Part shown: positions 7,544-14,726 of the stretch, in pieces
Numbering within the stretch: the stretch's first letter is position 1
Layout: each line of letters starts with the position of its first letter
Source: Chlamydiales bacterium
GTDB lineage: Bacteria > Chlamydiota > Chlamydiia > Chlamydiales > FEN-1388
Length of the DNA: 14,917 bases
Assembly: GCA_021372185.1 (NCBI GenBank)
Contig: JAJFUY010000095.1
Span: 1 to 14,917, forward strand
Direction: 5' to 3'
The notes under the pieces: model-generated
What the model saw: only the letters and a program-made list of their open reading frames with translations
Database searches by the model: none
Told to the model about the DNA's origin: nothing
Program-made: the position numbers and the translations under genes

Positions 7544-8161
7544 TTGAAAAAAAGAACCTACAATTCTGAAAACAGAAATGCCCAGGCGACCGTAACCAAA
7601 AAACGTATTCTTGATACTGCCAAACAGCTTTTTCAGGTAGAAGGCTTTGAGTGCGTTACGATTGAACAATTGGCAAAAGCGTCTGGAGTTTCTGTACCTT
7701 TAGTCTATTCTCTCTTTTCATCTAAGAGAGGGGTTCTTTTTGCATTGATGGATGAGGCGCTACCAAGTGATGAGTTTAATCAACTTGTTAATGAGGGGAA
7801 AAATGAAAAATCCCCTCAAAAACGCCTTGTGATAACTGCTAAACTCTGTCGGCAGTTATATGATTCTGAACGTACACAGATTAGCCTGCTTCAAGGGGCT
7901 GCACTGTTAGCCCCAGAACTAAAAGAGCAACAAAAAGAAAGAGAAGATAGACGCCATTTGCGACAGCAAGAGTTTGTCGAAACTCTTATGAAAGATGGCG
8001 CTCTTAAGGAAAACCTTACACTAGAAGAGGCTCGAGATATCCTCTGGACGTTCACAGGACGAGACATCTATCGCATGCTCGTAGTAGAGCGTGCCTGGAC
8101 ATCAGATCACTACGAGAAGTGGCTGGCAGAACTCCTTAACGCATCTCTCCTCAAAAATTAA
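7544..8161 (+). CDS. TetR/AcrR-family transcriptional regulator
   Basis: The 205-residue product has an N-terminal helix-turn-helix: ILDTAKQLFQVEGFECVTIEQLAKASGVSVPLVYSLFSSKRGVLFALMDEAL, about residues 22-72, the TetR signature. The rest is a helical ligand-binding and dimerisation domain, with a very charged helix at 125-143 and a final helix (HYEKWLAELL). The start is a TTG at 7544-7546, 9 bases after the stop of the upstream gene and in the same reading frame; ATT at 7538 is the only other near start, and no Shine-Dalgarno sequence is evident. Expression probably depends on coupling or readthrough from the upstream gene. It likely represses the shared promoter through the palindrome at 7107-7130. 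The ligand is unknown. Confidence 0.92.
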   Translation: MKKRTYNSENRNAQATVTKKRILDTAKQLFQVEGFECVTIEQLAKASGVSVPLVYSLFSSKRGVLFALMDEALPSDEFNQLVNEGKNEKSPQKRLVITAKLCRQLYDSERTQISLLQGAALLAPELKEQQKEREDRRHLRQQEFVETLMKDGALKENLTLEEARDILWTFTGRDIYRMLVVERAWTSDHYEKWLAELLNASLLKN

Positions 8162-8200
8162 ACCATGCATTTATTTCGTTTTCGAATGAGTGTGAAAATA

Positions 8201-8250
8201 CAAATAAAAAAAGCCCGGGCAAGATGAACTTGCACGGGCTTTTTTATTTG
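8201..8250. terminator. Bidirectional intrinsic terminator
   Basis: A long hairpin with arms GCCCGGGCAAG (8213-8223) and CTTGCACGGGC (8229-8239), one mismatch, is flanked by seven A on the left and six T on the right, and the CAAAT/ATTTG ends also pair. It serves the TetR unit on the plus strand and the convergent small exported gene on the minus strand. Confidence 0.92.
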
Positions 8251-8267
8251 CCTGTTAGGGCAAATAA

Positions 8268-8432
8268 TTAACCGCCGCAGCCGCAGCTTTCTGATGAGCT
8301 TGAGCTTGAGCTAGAGCAATCGCGAGCATTTTTTGTAACTTTTTTTGTTGCTTTTGCTTTAGGAGCAGCTGAAACTGATGCAGCTGACAATACGAATAGA
8401 GCGCATAGAACACATGATAGGAAACGTGACAT
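8268..8432 (-). CDS. Small exported Lys/Ser/Cys-rich protein
   Basis: A 54-residue product is encoded with a strong ribosome binding site (AAGGAG, with GGAG 8 bases before the ATG). Residues 1-22 form a signal peptide (MSRFLSCVLCALFVLSAASVSA) with an Ala-x-Ala type site before APKAK. The mature part is a basic stretch (KAKATKKVTKNARD), a serine run at 40-47 between Cys39 and Glu48, and a C-terminal SCGCGG with Cys50 and Cys52. The paired Cys could bind metal or form disulfides; Cys7 and Cys10 lie within the signal peptide. No family is recognised. It has its own terminator and short palindromes upstream, and is probably a single-gene unit. Strong translation signals and the clean signal peptide argue for a real gene despite its size. 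Confidence 0.8.
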   Translation of the reverse strand: MSRFLSCVLCALFVLSAASVSAAPKAKATKKVTKNARDCSSSSSSSSESCGCGG

Positions 8433-8467
8433 AGGAATATCTCCTTAATTAAGTTTAAAAATTAACA

Positions 8468-8493
8468 GCCAATTGGCCGCAGTATCTTGATAC
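8468..8493. promoter_or_regulatory. Two adjacent palindromes upstream of the small exported gene
   Basis: GCCAATTGGC (8468-8477) is a perfect 10-bp palindrome, and GTATCTTGATAC (8482-8493) has 5-bp arms around TT. Both lie 35-60 bases upstream of the start at 8432, in the 102-base gap before the end of the hydrolase gene. They could be operator sites. I see no convincing -35/-10 pair here. Confidence 0.3.
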
Positions 8494-8534
8494 CCTATTT
8501 TGCACATTTAAAAAAAGCATTTTTTATAGGAGGG

Positions 8535-9641
8535 TTAGTGCCTTAAAACTTCTATTCGCACTATACCGTCTGAGGCAGCTATCAGGAGGTTCATTGAGGC
8601 AGAAGGTTTTGCTATATCGATAATTTTTTTTGCGTCTAAAGTTGTCTTTGCTTCTTCTAAAATTTGGCGGATGAGTAGATGGTTTGGAACGCCAGGTTGA
8701 GATTTACCCGGCACACTACAGCCAGAGACAGAAAGCCCATGCTCGTTAATGCCAAAATAGCATCCCACAATACCGTGCCAGCCTATTGCGACAAAGCCAT
8801 ATGTAGTGGCAGTTTTTTCATGAGTAAATAGCCGTGTATAAGGGCTCAAGAGCCCCATAGGAATGTCAATGTTATGAAGCACTGTTATGTTGTTAGGAGC
8901 GATGTCTAATTTATAGCGGTGATAGCAGCGATTTGCGGAATGATCAGAGCCTATTGCATAGTAGAGGCAGCTATTTTTGCCGTCATAGATACATGAGGCT
9001 AGGGTTTGGCGGGTGTTAACCGCTAATAGAGCTTGTTTATTTGAAGCTGTCGTGTTTTGAAGCGTGTCAAAGCGCCAAAACGATTTATCCACATCCACAA
9101 CATCCGCACCTCTTCCGTGTGAATGAAAATAGCTTGTAGCTACCTTTTTGGTATCACCACAAGAGGCTTTTATGCTGCCGCCAAAGAGCGATACACGGTC
9201 TAAAATTGTATTGGCAAGTAAAATGTCTGAAAATTCATACCCTGTATCATGAGCCAGTTTTTTCATCTCATCCATATATCGGGGCAGAATGTACGCTTGC
9301 TGCTTTTGGCTTTGAGACACTGCATCATTGCCAAATACTTTGCAGTAGAGCGGTACCATGGTCTCAAGTAAGTTGGAGGCAAGTTGGGTGCTGCTTTTTT
9401 TAAAAAAGAGCATGCGGTCAATAATGGCCACGAGAAAGCCTAAAACCGGCAGCACTTCAAAAAAGGCAAAAGCAAAATGCCATATGCGCTCTTTTTTGCT
9501 AAGCGTCTCTATTCCTATTTGCTTTTGGATAATGCGGCTATTAAAATACTGGATAAGATGCCTCCAGCTATAGCGAAAAGGCATATCAATAAAAAGCATG
9601 TACAGTGAAGATCGGGGCAGCGTATAGTCTAAATAGAGCAT
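8535..9641 (-). CDS. Membrane-anchored C45-like Ntn hydrolase/acyltransferase
   Basis: The 368-residue product has an N-terminal region with a hydrophobic helix near 56-80 (AFAFFEVLPVLGFLVAIIDRMLFF), then a C45/acid-ceramidase-like Ntn-hydrolase pattern: 'ILDRVSLFGGSIKASCGDTKKVATSYFHSHGRGADVV' with probable nucleophile Cys161 followed by a 'HGRGAD' equivalent of the family's GRNLD motif, 'FVAIGWHGIVGCYFGINEHGLSVSG' (283-307) equivalent to the usual PGxxGxxxGxNExGL, and 'HLLIRQILEEAKTTLDAKKIIDIA' (321-344), then 'NLLIAASDGIVRIE'. In this superfamily the Cys becomes N-terminal after self-cleavage and hydrolyses or transfers acyl amides; the substrate here is unknown. Its ATG shares a base with the cydB stop, so it is translationally coupled to the oxidase operon. 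Low-similarity motifs leave activity uncertain. Confidence 0.75.
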   Translation of the reverse strand: MLYLDYTLPRSSLYMLFIDMPFRYSWRHLIQYFNSRIIQKQIGIETLSKKERIWHFAFAFFEVLPVLGFLVAIIDRMLFFKKSSTQLASNLLETMVPLYCKVFGNDAVSQSQKQQAYILPRYMDEMKKLAHDTGYEFSDILLANTILDRVSLFGGSIKASCGDTKKVATSYFHSHGRGADVVDVDKSFWRFDTLQNTTASNKQALLAVNTRQTLASCIYDGKNSCLYYAIGSDHSANRCYHRYKLDIAPNNITVLHNIDIPMGLLSPYTRLFTHEKTATTYGFVAIGWHGIVGCYFGINEHGLSVSGCSVPGKSQPGVPNHLLIRQILEEAKTTLDAKKIIDIAKPSASMNLLIAASDGIVRIEVLRH

Positions 9642-10666
9642 TAGTAACTCATAGTATCAAGCTCAACTTTGCCTCTAAAGACTCTGTAGGCATAGGCAAC
9701 GTACAGCAAAAAGAGCGGCACTCCAAGGCAGGCCATGCCCAAAAGTATTTGTAGGGTAAAGAGTGTTGACGATGAATTATAAATGGTAAGGCTATAGGCA
9801 TCGTTAATACTTGATCGTACCATGTTTGGGTATGTGCCAAGCGCATAGAGCAATACAAGCGATAAAATTACCAGGCATGAACTTAAAAACGCCCAACCAT
9901 CGCGTACTTTTTTTAGGCTTTTGTAAAGTGCGATAATACCAACAAGCCCTAAAAAGACTATTGGGTAGAAAGTGGGTTTGTCATGCATAAACTGCATCAC
10001 ATGCGATTCATAAATCGGCGTGACGGCATTTACAAAGGCCCAGAAAATGGTAAAGAGTACTAAGAGTCTCATGTTCCAGCGCTTGAGGCGCTCATGCAGC
10101 GCACCTGTAGTTTTAAGTGTAAGGTATAACGAGCCATGAAGCATAAAAAGCAATGTGGCAAAGCAGCCGAGAGTTACTGCATAGGGCGAAAATAGGGCAC
10201 TTAAATCTTTTACAAACTCACCTTGTTCATTTATGGGTAGGCCCTGAATTAAGTTTGCAGTCACAACGCCTAAGCCAAAGGCCATACCAAAGCTTGCGAG
10301 TGAAAATACCACATCCCAAAAGCCGCGCCATTTGGGGCTTACAATTTTACTACGAAATTCTATGGCTACTGCGCGGTAGGTAAAGCAAAAAATAATCAGC
10401 ATCATGGGTATATAGAGGGCCGATAATAGCTCAGCAAAAGCAGAAGGGAAGCCTGCAAGGAGCGCGCCGCCAGTAATAACCACCCACAATGAGTTACTAT
10501 CCCATACAGGGCCTATGGCGTTCATAAATATGCGTCTATCGGTATCTGATTGTGTAAAGAGATGAAGGCAGCCAACACCTAAGTCAAAGCCATCTAATGC
10601 CGCATAGGCAAATATGCACGTGATAAAAACTCCATACCATAAAAGCTGTGCTGTCTCTAAATTCAT
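9641..10666 (-). CDS. cydB: Cytochrome bd oxidase subunit II
   Basis: CydB is the second subunit of the inner-membrane quinol:oxygen oxidoreductase, which oxidises quinol and reduces O2 to water at high affinity while building a proton gradient. The 341-residue chain is of normal length. Conserved features are the N-terminal helix with ALDGFDLGVG (23-32), GPVWDSNSLWVVITGGALLAGFP (52-74), FTYRAVAIEFR (95-105) and a C-terminal set of helices ending 'YVAYAYRVFRGK'. About eight to nine membrane segments can be read. It starts 3 bases after the cydA stop and overlaps the downstream hydrolase by one base. No cydX-like micro-subunit is found between or after the genes. Confidence 0.96.
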   Translation of the reverse strand: MNLETAQLLWYGVFITCIFAYAALDGFDLGVGCLHLFTQSDTDRRIFMNAIGPVWDSNSLWVVITGGALLAGFPSAFAELLSALYIPMMLIIFCFTYRAVAIEFRSKIVSPKWRGFWDVVFSLASFGMAFGLGVVTANLIQGLPINEQGEFVKDLSALFSPYAVTLGCFATLLFMLHGSLYLTLKTTGALHERLKRWNMRLLVLFTIFWAFVNAVTPIYESHVMQFMHDKPTFYPIVFLGLVGIIALYKSLKKVRDGWAFLSSCLVILSLVLLYALGTYPNMVRSSINDAYSLTIYNSSSTLFTLQILLGMACLGVPLFLLYVAYAYRVFRGKVELDTMSY

Positions 10667-10669
10667 AGG

Positions 10670-12031
10670 TTAGTCTTGCTTGTAAGGGTCTCGATACGGG
10701 GATTCTTCTGGCAGATCTGTTGGACCATGTTTTATCTTATGGTCGAGTAAAAAGCAAAATAGAGCAAAGAGGCTTACATAAATGAGTATGTATAAGCAGA
10801 GCGTAAAAAGAGCCTCGTTAGCTGTAACTGAGGGCGAATAGGCATCTTTTGTTTTGAGCAGTTTATAGACAGACCAAGGCTGCCGCCCTAAACAGGTAGA
10901 ATACCAACCAGTCATGTTGCCAATTTGCGGGAAGGTCACGGAGATAATGAGGTATTTTAAAATGCGAGGGTGCAAGCCCCAAGCATTTTTTCTCCACAGC
11001 CATATACCAAAGAGCACTCCAATAAACATAAGGCCCCACATGGCTACCATAATGTGATAGACCTGAAAGACTACCTGAATCCAAGGCCATTCATCTTTGG
11101 GCGCTTGATCAAGCCCCGCAACGGGTGTTTGAATATCTTTATGCACTAAAAAGCTTAAAGCTCCAGGTATTGCCAGACCAGTTACAGTTTGTTTTTCTGT
11201 ATCTACATAGCCAAAGGCGTAGAGGGGAGTGTACTCTTCAGTTTTAAAGACGCCTTCAAATGCGGCAAATTTTACTGGGTTATATTTGGCAATAAGCGAC
11301 GCTAAATGATCGGCTGAGACAAGCTGTAAGGCAACGCTTACGATAGCAATAGATAGCCCCACTTTCATAGAACGAATAGCAAAGTCTGTATAGCGCTTTT
11401 TAAGAAGGTAGTAACTGGCTACGCTAATAATAAGAAATGAACCTGCCATCCAGCAGCCCAAAATCACGTGTGAGAGGTGTGAAAGTGCCGATGGGTTAAA
11501 TGCCATCTGCCACCAGTCAGTAACAGCAGCATACTCGATGCCTTTGGCATTTTTTTGAATTACGTAGCCGGCAGGTGTCTGCATCCAAGAGTTGACGTTA
11601 GTGATCCACACGCCGCTAAAGTGCGCCCCAAAAGCCACGGCAATAGTAGCGGCAAAGTGCACTTTTGGCTTTACGCGGTTCCACCCAAAGAGCAAAATAC
11701 CCAAGGCTCCGGCTTCCATAGTAAAAGCAAATAGACCCTCAGCGGCTAGTGCCGAGCCCAAAACATCACCCACAAACGCTGACCAGCGCGACCAGTTTGT
11801 ACCAAACCCAAAAACAAGCGGTACACCCGTTGCCACGCCAAGCGCAAAGGTGAGGGCAAATACACGTATCCAGAATTTAGTGATGCCTTCCCAAACCTTG
11901 TCTTTAGTCTTAAGGTAGAGCCACTCAAAAATAATAAGTGCAACAGATAAACCAATGCTCAGCGGCGGGTAGATGTAGTGAAAGGTAAGGTTAAGACCAA
12001 ACTGCGTGCGATGTAAAATTTCTGCGTCCAT
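10670..12031 (-). CDS. cydA: Cytochrome bd oxidase subunit I
   Basis: CydA carries hemes b558, b595 and d and the quinol site. The 453-residue chain is of the short-Q-loop type (long-loop forms such as E. coli are about 520). Recognisable residues are His18 (heme b595 ligand, in TFHYIYPP), Glu98 and Glu106 (AAEGLFAFTMEAG), His188 (SHVILGCWMAG) and Met328 (VYHIMVAMWG), the heme b558 ligands, Lys254 and Glu259 of the quinol loop (PVKFAAFEG), and GRQPW at 382-386. Nine or so membrane helices are visible. The ATG at 12031 lacks a Shine-Dalgarno sequence and a TATAAA box lies only 8 bases upstream, so the message may be leaderless or nearly so. It heads the cydA-cydB-hydrolase operon. Confidence 0.97.
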   Translation of the reverse strand: MDAEILHRTQFGLNLTFHYIYPPLSIGLSVALIIFEWLYLKTKDKVWEGITKFWIRVFALTFALGVATGVPLVFGFGTNWSRWSAFVGDVLGSALAAEGLFAFTMEAGALGILLFGWNRVKPKVHFAATIAVAFGAHFSGVWITNVNSWMQTPAGYVIQKNAKGIEYAAVTDWWQMAFNPSALSHLSHVILGCWMAGSFLIISVASYYLLKKRYTDFAIRSMKVGLSIAIVSVALQLVSADHLASLIAKYNPVKFAAFEGVFKTEEYTPLYAFGYVDTEKQTVTGLAIPGALSFLVHKDIQTPVAGLDQAPKDEWPWIQVVFQVYHIMVAMWGLMFIGVLFGIWLWRKNAWGLHPRILKYLIISVTFPQIGNMTGWYSTCLGRQPWSVYKLLKTKDAYSPSVTANEALFTLCLYILIYVSLFALFCFLLDHKIKHGPTDLPEESPYRDPYKQD

Positions 12032-12039
12032 GGCAGTGG

Positions 12040-12068
12040 TTTATACCAAGAACAACCATTAAACACAA
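12040..12068 (-). promoter_or_regulatory. Possible cydA promoter, close to the start codon
   Basis: On the minus strand TTGTGT (12068-12063) and TATAAA (12045-12040) are 17 bases apart. The -10 box ends 8 bases before the ATG, so transcription would begin at or next to the start codon. The -35 box is weak. The pair also lies between cydA and the inverted repeat at 12090-12146. Confidence 0.35.
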
Positions 12069-12089
12069 ATCAAACGTGTCTGTCGAGTG

Positions 12090-12146
12090 GTGTGTGATTT
12101 TTTTACCACTGAGCACACTGAGCTCAGTGGTAAAAAAATCACACAC
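12090..12146. repeat. Perfect 25-bp inverted repeat with reversed T/A polarity
   Basis: The arms 12090-12114 and 12122-12146 are exact complements around a 7-base loop. Each arm contains a run of seven T or A, but in the order T-run, GC stem, A-run on both strands, the reverse of an intrinsic terminator. The right arm begins in the mnmA TAG codon. The core has a nested palindrome, CACTGAGCTCAGTG (12116-12129), and a direct repeat of CACTGAG (12107-12113 and 12116-12122), so two competing folds are possible. It could stabilise or terminate the mnmA message; the type is not recognised. Confidence 0.85.
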
Positions 12147-13309
12147 TAGTTAGGTAAAAGGCTTGGTAAGTCTTTCTTCATCGTGTAATACGACGGCCCA
12201 GGGGTTTCTATAATGGCGCCGCCAAGACACACGTTGTCTTTGTAGAAGACAATCGATTGTTGCGGAGTGATGGCTCGTTGGGGGACTAAGAAGCGTACAA
12301 AGAGGCGGCCGTTTTCGATTTTTTCGATGACGCAGGGCTGATCTGGTTGGCGGTAGCGCACCTTTGCTTGGCATATAAATGGGAAGAGCCCGGGCGGCAT
12401 GTCGGCAACCCATGAGGCTGTGTGTGCCGTGAGCTCGTCGGCAAAAAGAGCTGGGTGGTTGGCGCCTTGTACTACCCAGACGATATTTTCTTCCACATTT
12501 TTGGCTACTACAAACCAGGCCTCGCCTGCGCCGCCAATAGCCAGGCCCTTTCTTTGGCCAATGGTATAAAAGGCAACGCCTTGATGAGGGCCTACAACTT
12601 TGCCGTCTAATGTTCTAAAGGTGCCTTGTTTATAACCAATGTGCTTTGATAAAAACTCTCTGAAATTTCTTTCGCCAATAAAGCAGATGCCTGTTGAATC
12701 TTTTTTTTCGGCGACTGTGAGGTTATGTTTCTTGGCAATTTCTCGTACGGTGCCTTTGGCTAGGCCTCCAATAGGAAAGAGTACTTTAGAGAGAATTGAT
12801 TGATTGAGTGTGTAGATAAAGTAGGTCTGATCTTTGGCAGTATCGTGGCTTTTGGTGAGAAAATACTGGTTATCACGATAGATATTTTGTGCATAGTGGC
12901 CAGTAGCAAGGCCATGTGCTCCTAACTTTTGCGCGGTATCAAGTAGTAATTTAAATTTTATTTCACGATTGCAGAGAATATCGGGATTGGGGGTATTGCC
13001 TTTTTCAAGCTCGGTTAAAAAATCAGCAAACACCTGTTCTTTATATTCTTTTGAAAAATTTATTGGGTAGTATGGGATGCCGAGCTGCGAGGCTACTTTT
13101 ACCACATCTTCATATTCTTGGGTGGCAGGACAGACGCCATCTATTTCTTCTTCCCAGTTTTTCATGAACATGCCGATAACGTTATAGCCCTGTTCTTTTA
13201 GAAGAAGCGCCGTAACAGACGAGTCTACGCCCCCAGACATGCCTACAACAATTGTTTTTTGAGGCCCTGAGAGGTGAGGATGAGTAAAAAGTGAATCTGA
13301 AGTAACCAT
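12146..13309 (-). CDS. mnmA: tRNA-specific 2-thiouridylase
   Basis: MnmA adenylates and thiolates uridine 34 of the tRNAs for Lys, Glu and Gln, taking sulfur from a persulfide relay. The 387-residue chain has the PP-loop GMSGGVDSSV (23-32), 'GMFMKNWEEE' (46-55), the first catalytic Cys113 in TPNPDILCNREIKF, 'ATGHYA' (135-140), 'DQTYFIYTL' (160-168), the second Cys209 in KDSTGICFIGERNFREFL, and the C-terminal beta-barrel with 'GQRKGLAIGG' and 'KVRYRQPDQPC'. Length is typical. The frame is open further up to a TTG at 13330, but ATG 13309 fits the family N-terminus better; neither has a clear ribosome binding site. It diverges from the helicase gene and its stop lies at the edge of the inverted repeat. 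Confidence 0.96.
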   Translation of the reverse strand: MVTSDSLFTHPHLSGPQKTIVVGMSGGVDSSVTALLLKEQGYNVIGMFMKNWEEEIDGVCPATQEYEDVVKVASQLGIPYYPINFSKEYKEQVFADFLTELEKGNTPNPDILCNREIKFKLLLDTAQKLGAHGLATGHYAQNIYRDNQYFLTKSHDTAKDQTYFIYTLNQSILSKVLFPIGGLAKGTVREIAKKHNLTVAEKKDSTGICFIGERNFREFLSKHIGYKQGTFRTLDGKVVGPHQGVAFYTIGQRKGLAIGGAGEAWFVVAKNVEENIVWVVQGANHPALFADELTAHTASWVADMPPGLFPFICQAKVRYRQPDQPCVIEKIENGRLFVRFLVPQRAITPQQSIVFYKDNVCLGGAIIETPGPSYYTMKKDLPSLLPN

Positions 13310-13361
13310 AGTTGTAAAATTGTATAACAAGGTGATTATTAGTACAATTTATATAAAATCC

Positions 13362-13390
13362 TTTACAACAACTCGGTAATGCCTTACGCT
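13362..13390 (+). promoter_or_regulatory. Possible promoter for the DEAD-box helicase gene
   Basis: TTTACA (13362-13367) and TACGCT (13385-13390) are 17 bases apart; the -35 box is good and the -10 box poor. The AT-rich gap between the divergent genes (13310-13425) also holds TATA-like stretches on the minus strand (around 13325-13358) that may serve mnmA, without a decisive pair. Confidence 0.3.
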
Positions 13391-13425
13391 ATCCTTTCTA
13401 TTTATCCCTTTTGGAGAAAGAACTC

Positions 13426-14670
13426 ATGTCCTTTAAAGATTTTGGCCTATCGCCTCAACTACTTGCAGCAATCGATGAACTTGGCTACACCACGCCAACG
13501 CCAATTCAATCTCAAGCGATTCCTCTTATTCTTGCTGGGTCAGACCTTATGGCCTGCTCGCAAACTGGTACAGGTAAAACGGCAAGTTTTACATTGCCTC
13601 TGTTACAAAACTTACTAAAAACTTCAAAAGACTCTCGCCACTTTGTTCGCGCTCTTATTTTGACGCCAACAAGAGAGCTTGCTATGCAGGTTCATGAAAG
13701 TGTGCGTGAGCTTGGCCGCAATCTTTCATTTAAATCTATTGCCATCTTTGGCGGTGTGAGCATTAATCCTCAGATCGATCGCGTAAGACAGGGCGTTGAT
13801 ATTATTGTAGCTACACCTGGTCGTTTACTTGATTTGATGCAGCAAAGAGTAGTTGATCTCTCTCAAGTTCAAGTTTTGGTTTTAGACGAAGCTGATAGAA
13901 TGCTTGACATGGGCTTTATCCATGACATCCGTAAAATTTTAGCGATGCTTCCTAAAAAGCGCCAAAATTTACTTTTCTCTGCTACGTTCTCTGATGAAGT
14001 CAAAAGACTTGTTAGCGGCTTGATGACAACACCCAAAATGATTCAAGCAACAAAAGTAAATTCAACTGCCGAAGGCGTCACACAAGTTGTGCACCCAGTA
14101 GACAGCAAAAATAAACGTACACTTCTATCACACCTTATTAGCTCTCAGCAGTGGAAGCAGGTGCTTGTCTTTACAAGAACAAAACATGGCGCAAACCGCT
14201 TAGCAGATCACCTCACAGAAGATGGTATTAATTCAGCGGCTATTCACGGCAACAAAAGCCAGTCTGCAAGAACAAAAGCTTTAGATGATTTTAAAAAAGG
14301 CAACGTACGCGTACTAGTAGCCACAGATATTGCCGCTCGTGGTTTAGACATCGACCAATTGCCATACGTAGTAAACTACGAACTGCCAAACGTTCCAGAA
14401 GACTATGTGCATCGTATTGGACGCACAGGCCGCGCCGGCAACAACGGCCAGGCTGTATCGCTTGTTTGCATTGATGAACACGAGTACCTACGCGACATCG
14501 AAAAGCTCTTAAACCGCAAGCTTGAGCAAGTAGTAGTTCCAAGCTTTGAACCAGACCCACGCATCAAAGCCCAACCAATCTTCCAAGGCCGCAAAACGCC
14601 GCCAAAATCGGCTCCACGTCCTGCCAACAAGCCTAAAGTGGGTTATGCGTTTGCGGGTAAACGTAGATAA
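13426..14670 (+). CDS. rhlE: DEAD-box RNA helicase, RhlE type
   Basis: An ATP-dependent RNA helicase, likely acting in ribosome assembly or mRNA decay. The 414-residue chain has the Q motif (PTPIQ at 24-28), motif I SQTGTGKT (45-52), Ia PTRELA (81-86), Ib TPGR (130-133), II DEAD (154-157), III SAT (185-187), IV VFTRTK (248-253), V VATDIAARGLD (298-308) and VI HRIGRTGRAG (329-338). A basic tail (371-414, many Pro, Lys, Arg and Gln) is typical of RhlE proteins and may bind RNA. ATG 13426 is chosen because GGAG at 13413-13416 lies 9 bases upstream; the upstream TTG at 13411 overlaps that site. All catalytic motifs are intact. rhlE fits better than other paralogues by the 'MSFKDFGLSP' start and the short tail, but the exact paralogue is not certain. 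Confidence 0.93.
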   Translation: MSFKDFGLSPQLLAAIDELGYTTPTPIQSQAIPLILAGSDLMACSQTGTGKTASFTLPLLQNLLKTSKDSRHFVRALILTPTRELAMQVHESVRELGRNLSFKSIAIFGGVSINPQIDRVRQGVDIIVATPGRLLDLMQQRVVDLSQVQVLVLDEADRMLDMGFIHDIRKILAMLPKKRQNLLFSATFSDEVKRLVSGLMTTPKMIQATKVNSTAEGVTQVVHPVDSKNKRTLLSHLISSQQWKQVLVFTRTKHGANRLADHLTEDGINSAAIHGNKSQSARTKALDDFKKGNVRVLVATDIAARGLDIDQLPYVVNYELPNVPEDYVHRIGRTGRAGNNGQAVSLVCIDEHEYLRDIEKLLNRKLEQVVVPSFEPDPRIKAQPIFQGRKTPPKSAPRPANKPKVGYAFAGKRR

Positions 14671-14726
14671 AAGCCGTATCGTAAAAAAACGTGCCCGTGC
14701 CCCTGCCCGATTTGGTATTAGAGCCC

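Noticed and set aside
8164..8226. 20-codon frame starting at ATGCATTTATTT after the TetR gene
   Set aside because: It runs into the terminator stem, has no ribosome binding site and ends within the hairpin.
11592..11918. 108-codon plus-strand frame inside cydA
   Set aside because: It is antisense to conserved cydA helices; Pro/Ala/Lys-rich composition is expected from reversed membrane-helix codons.
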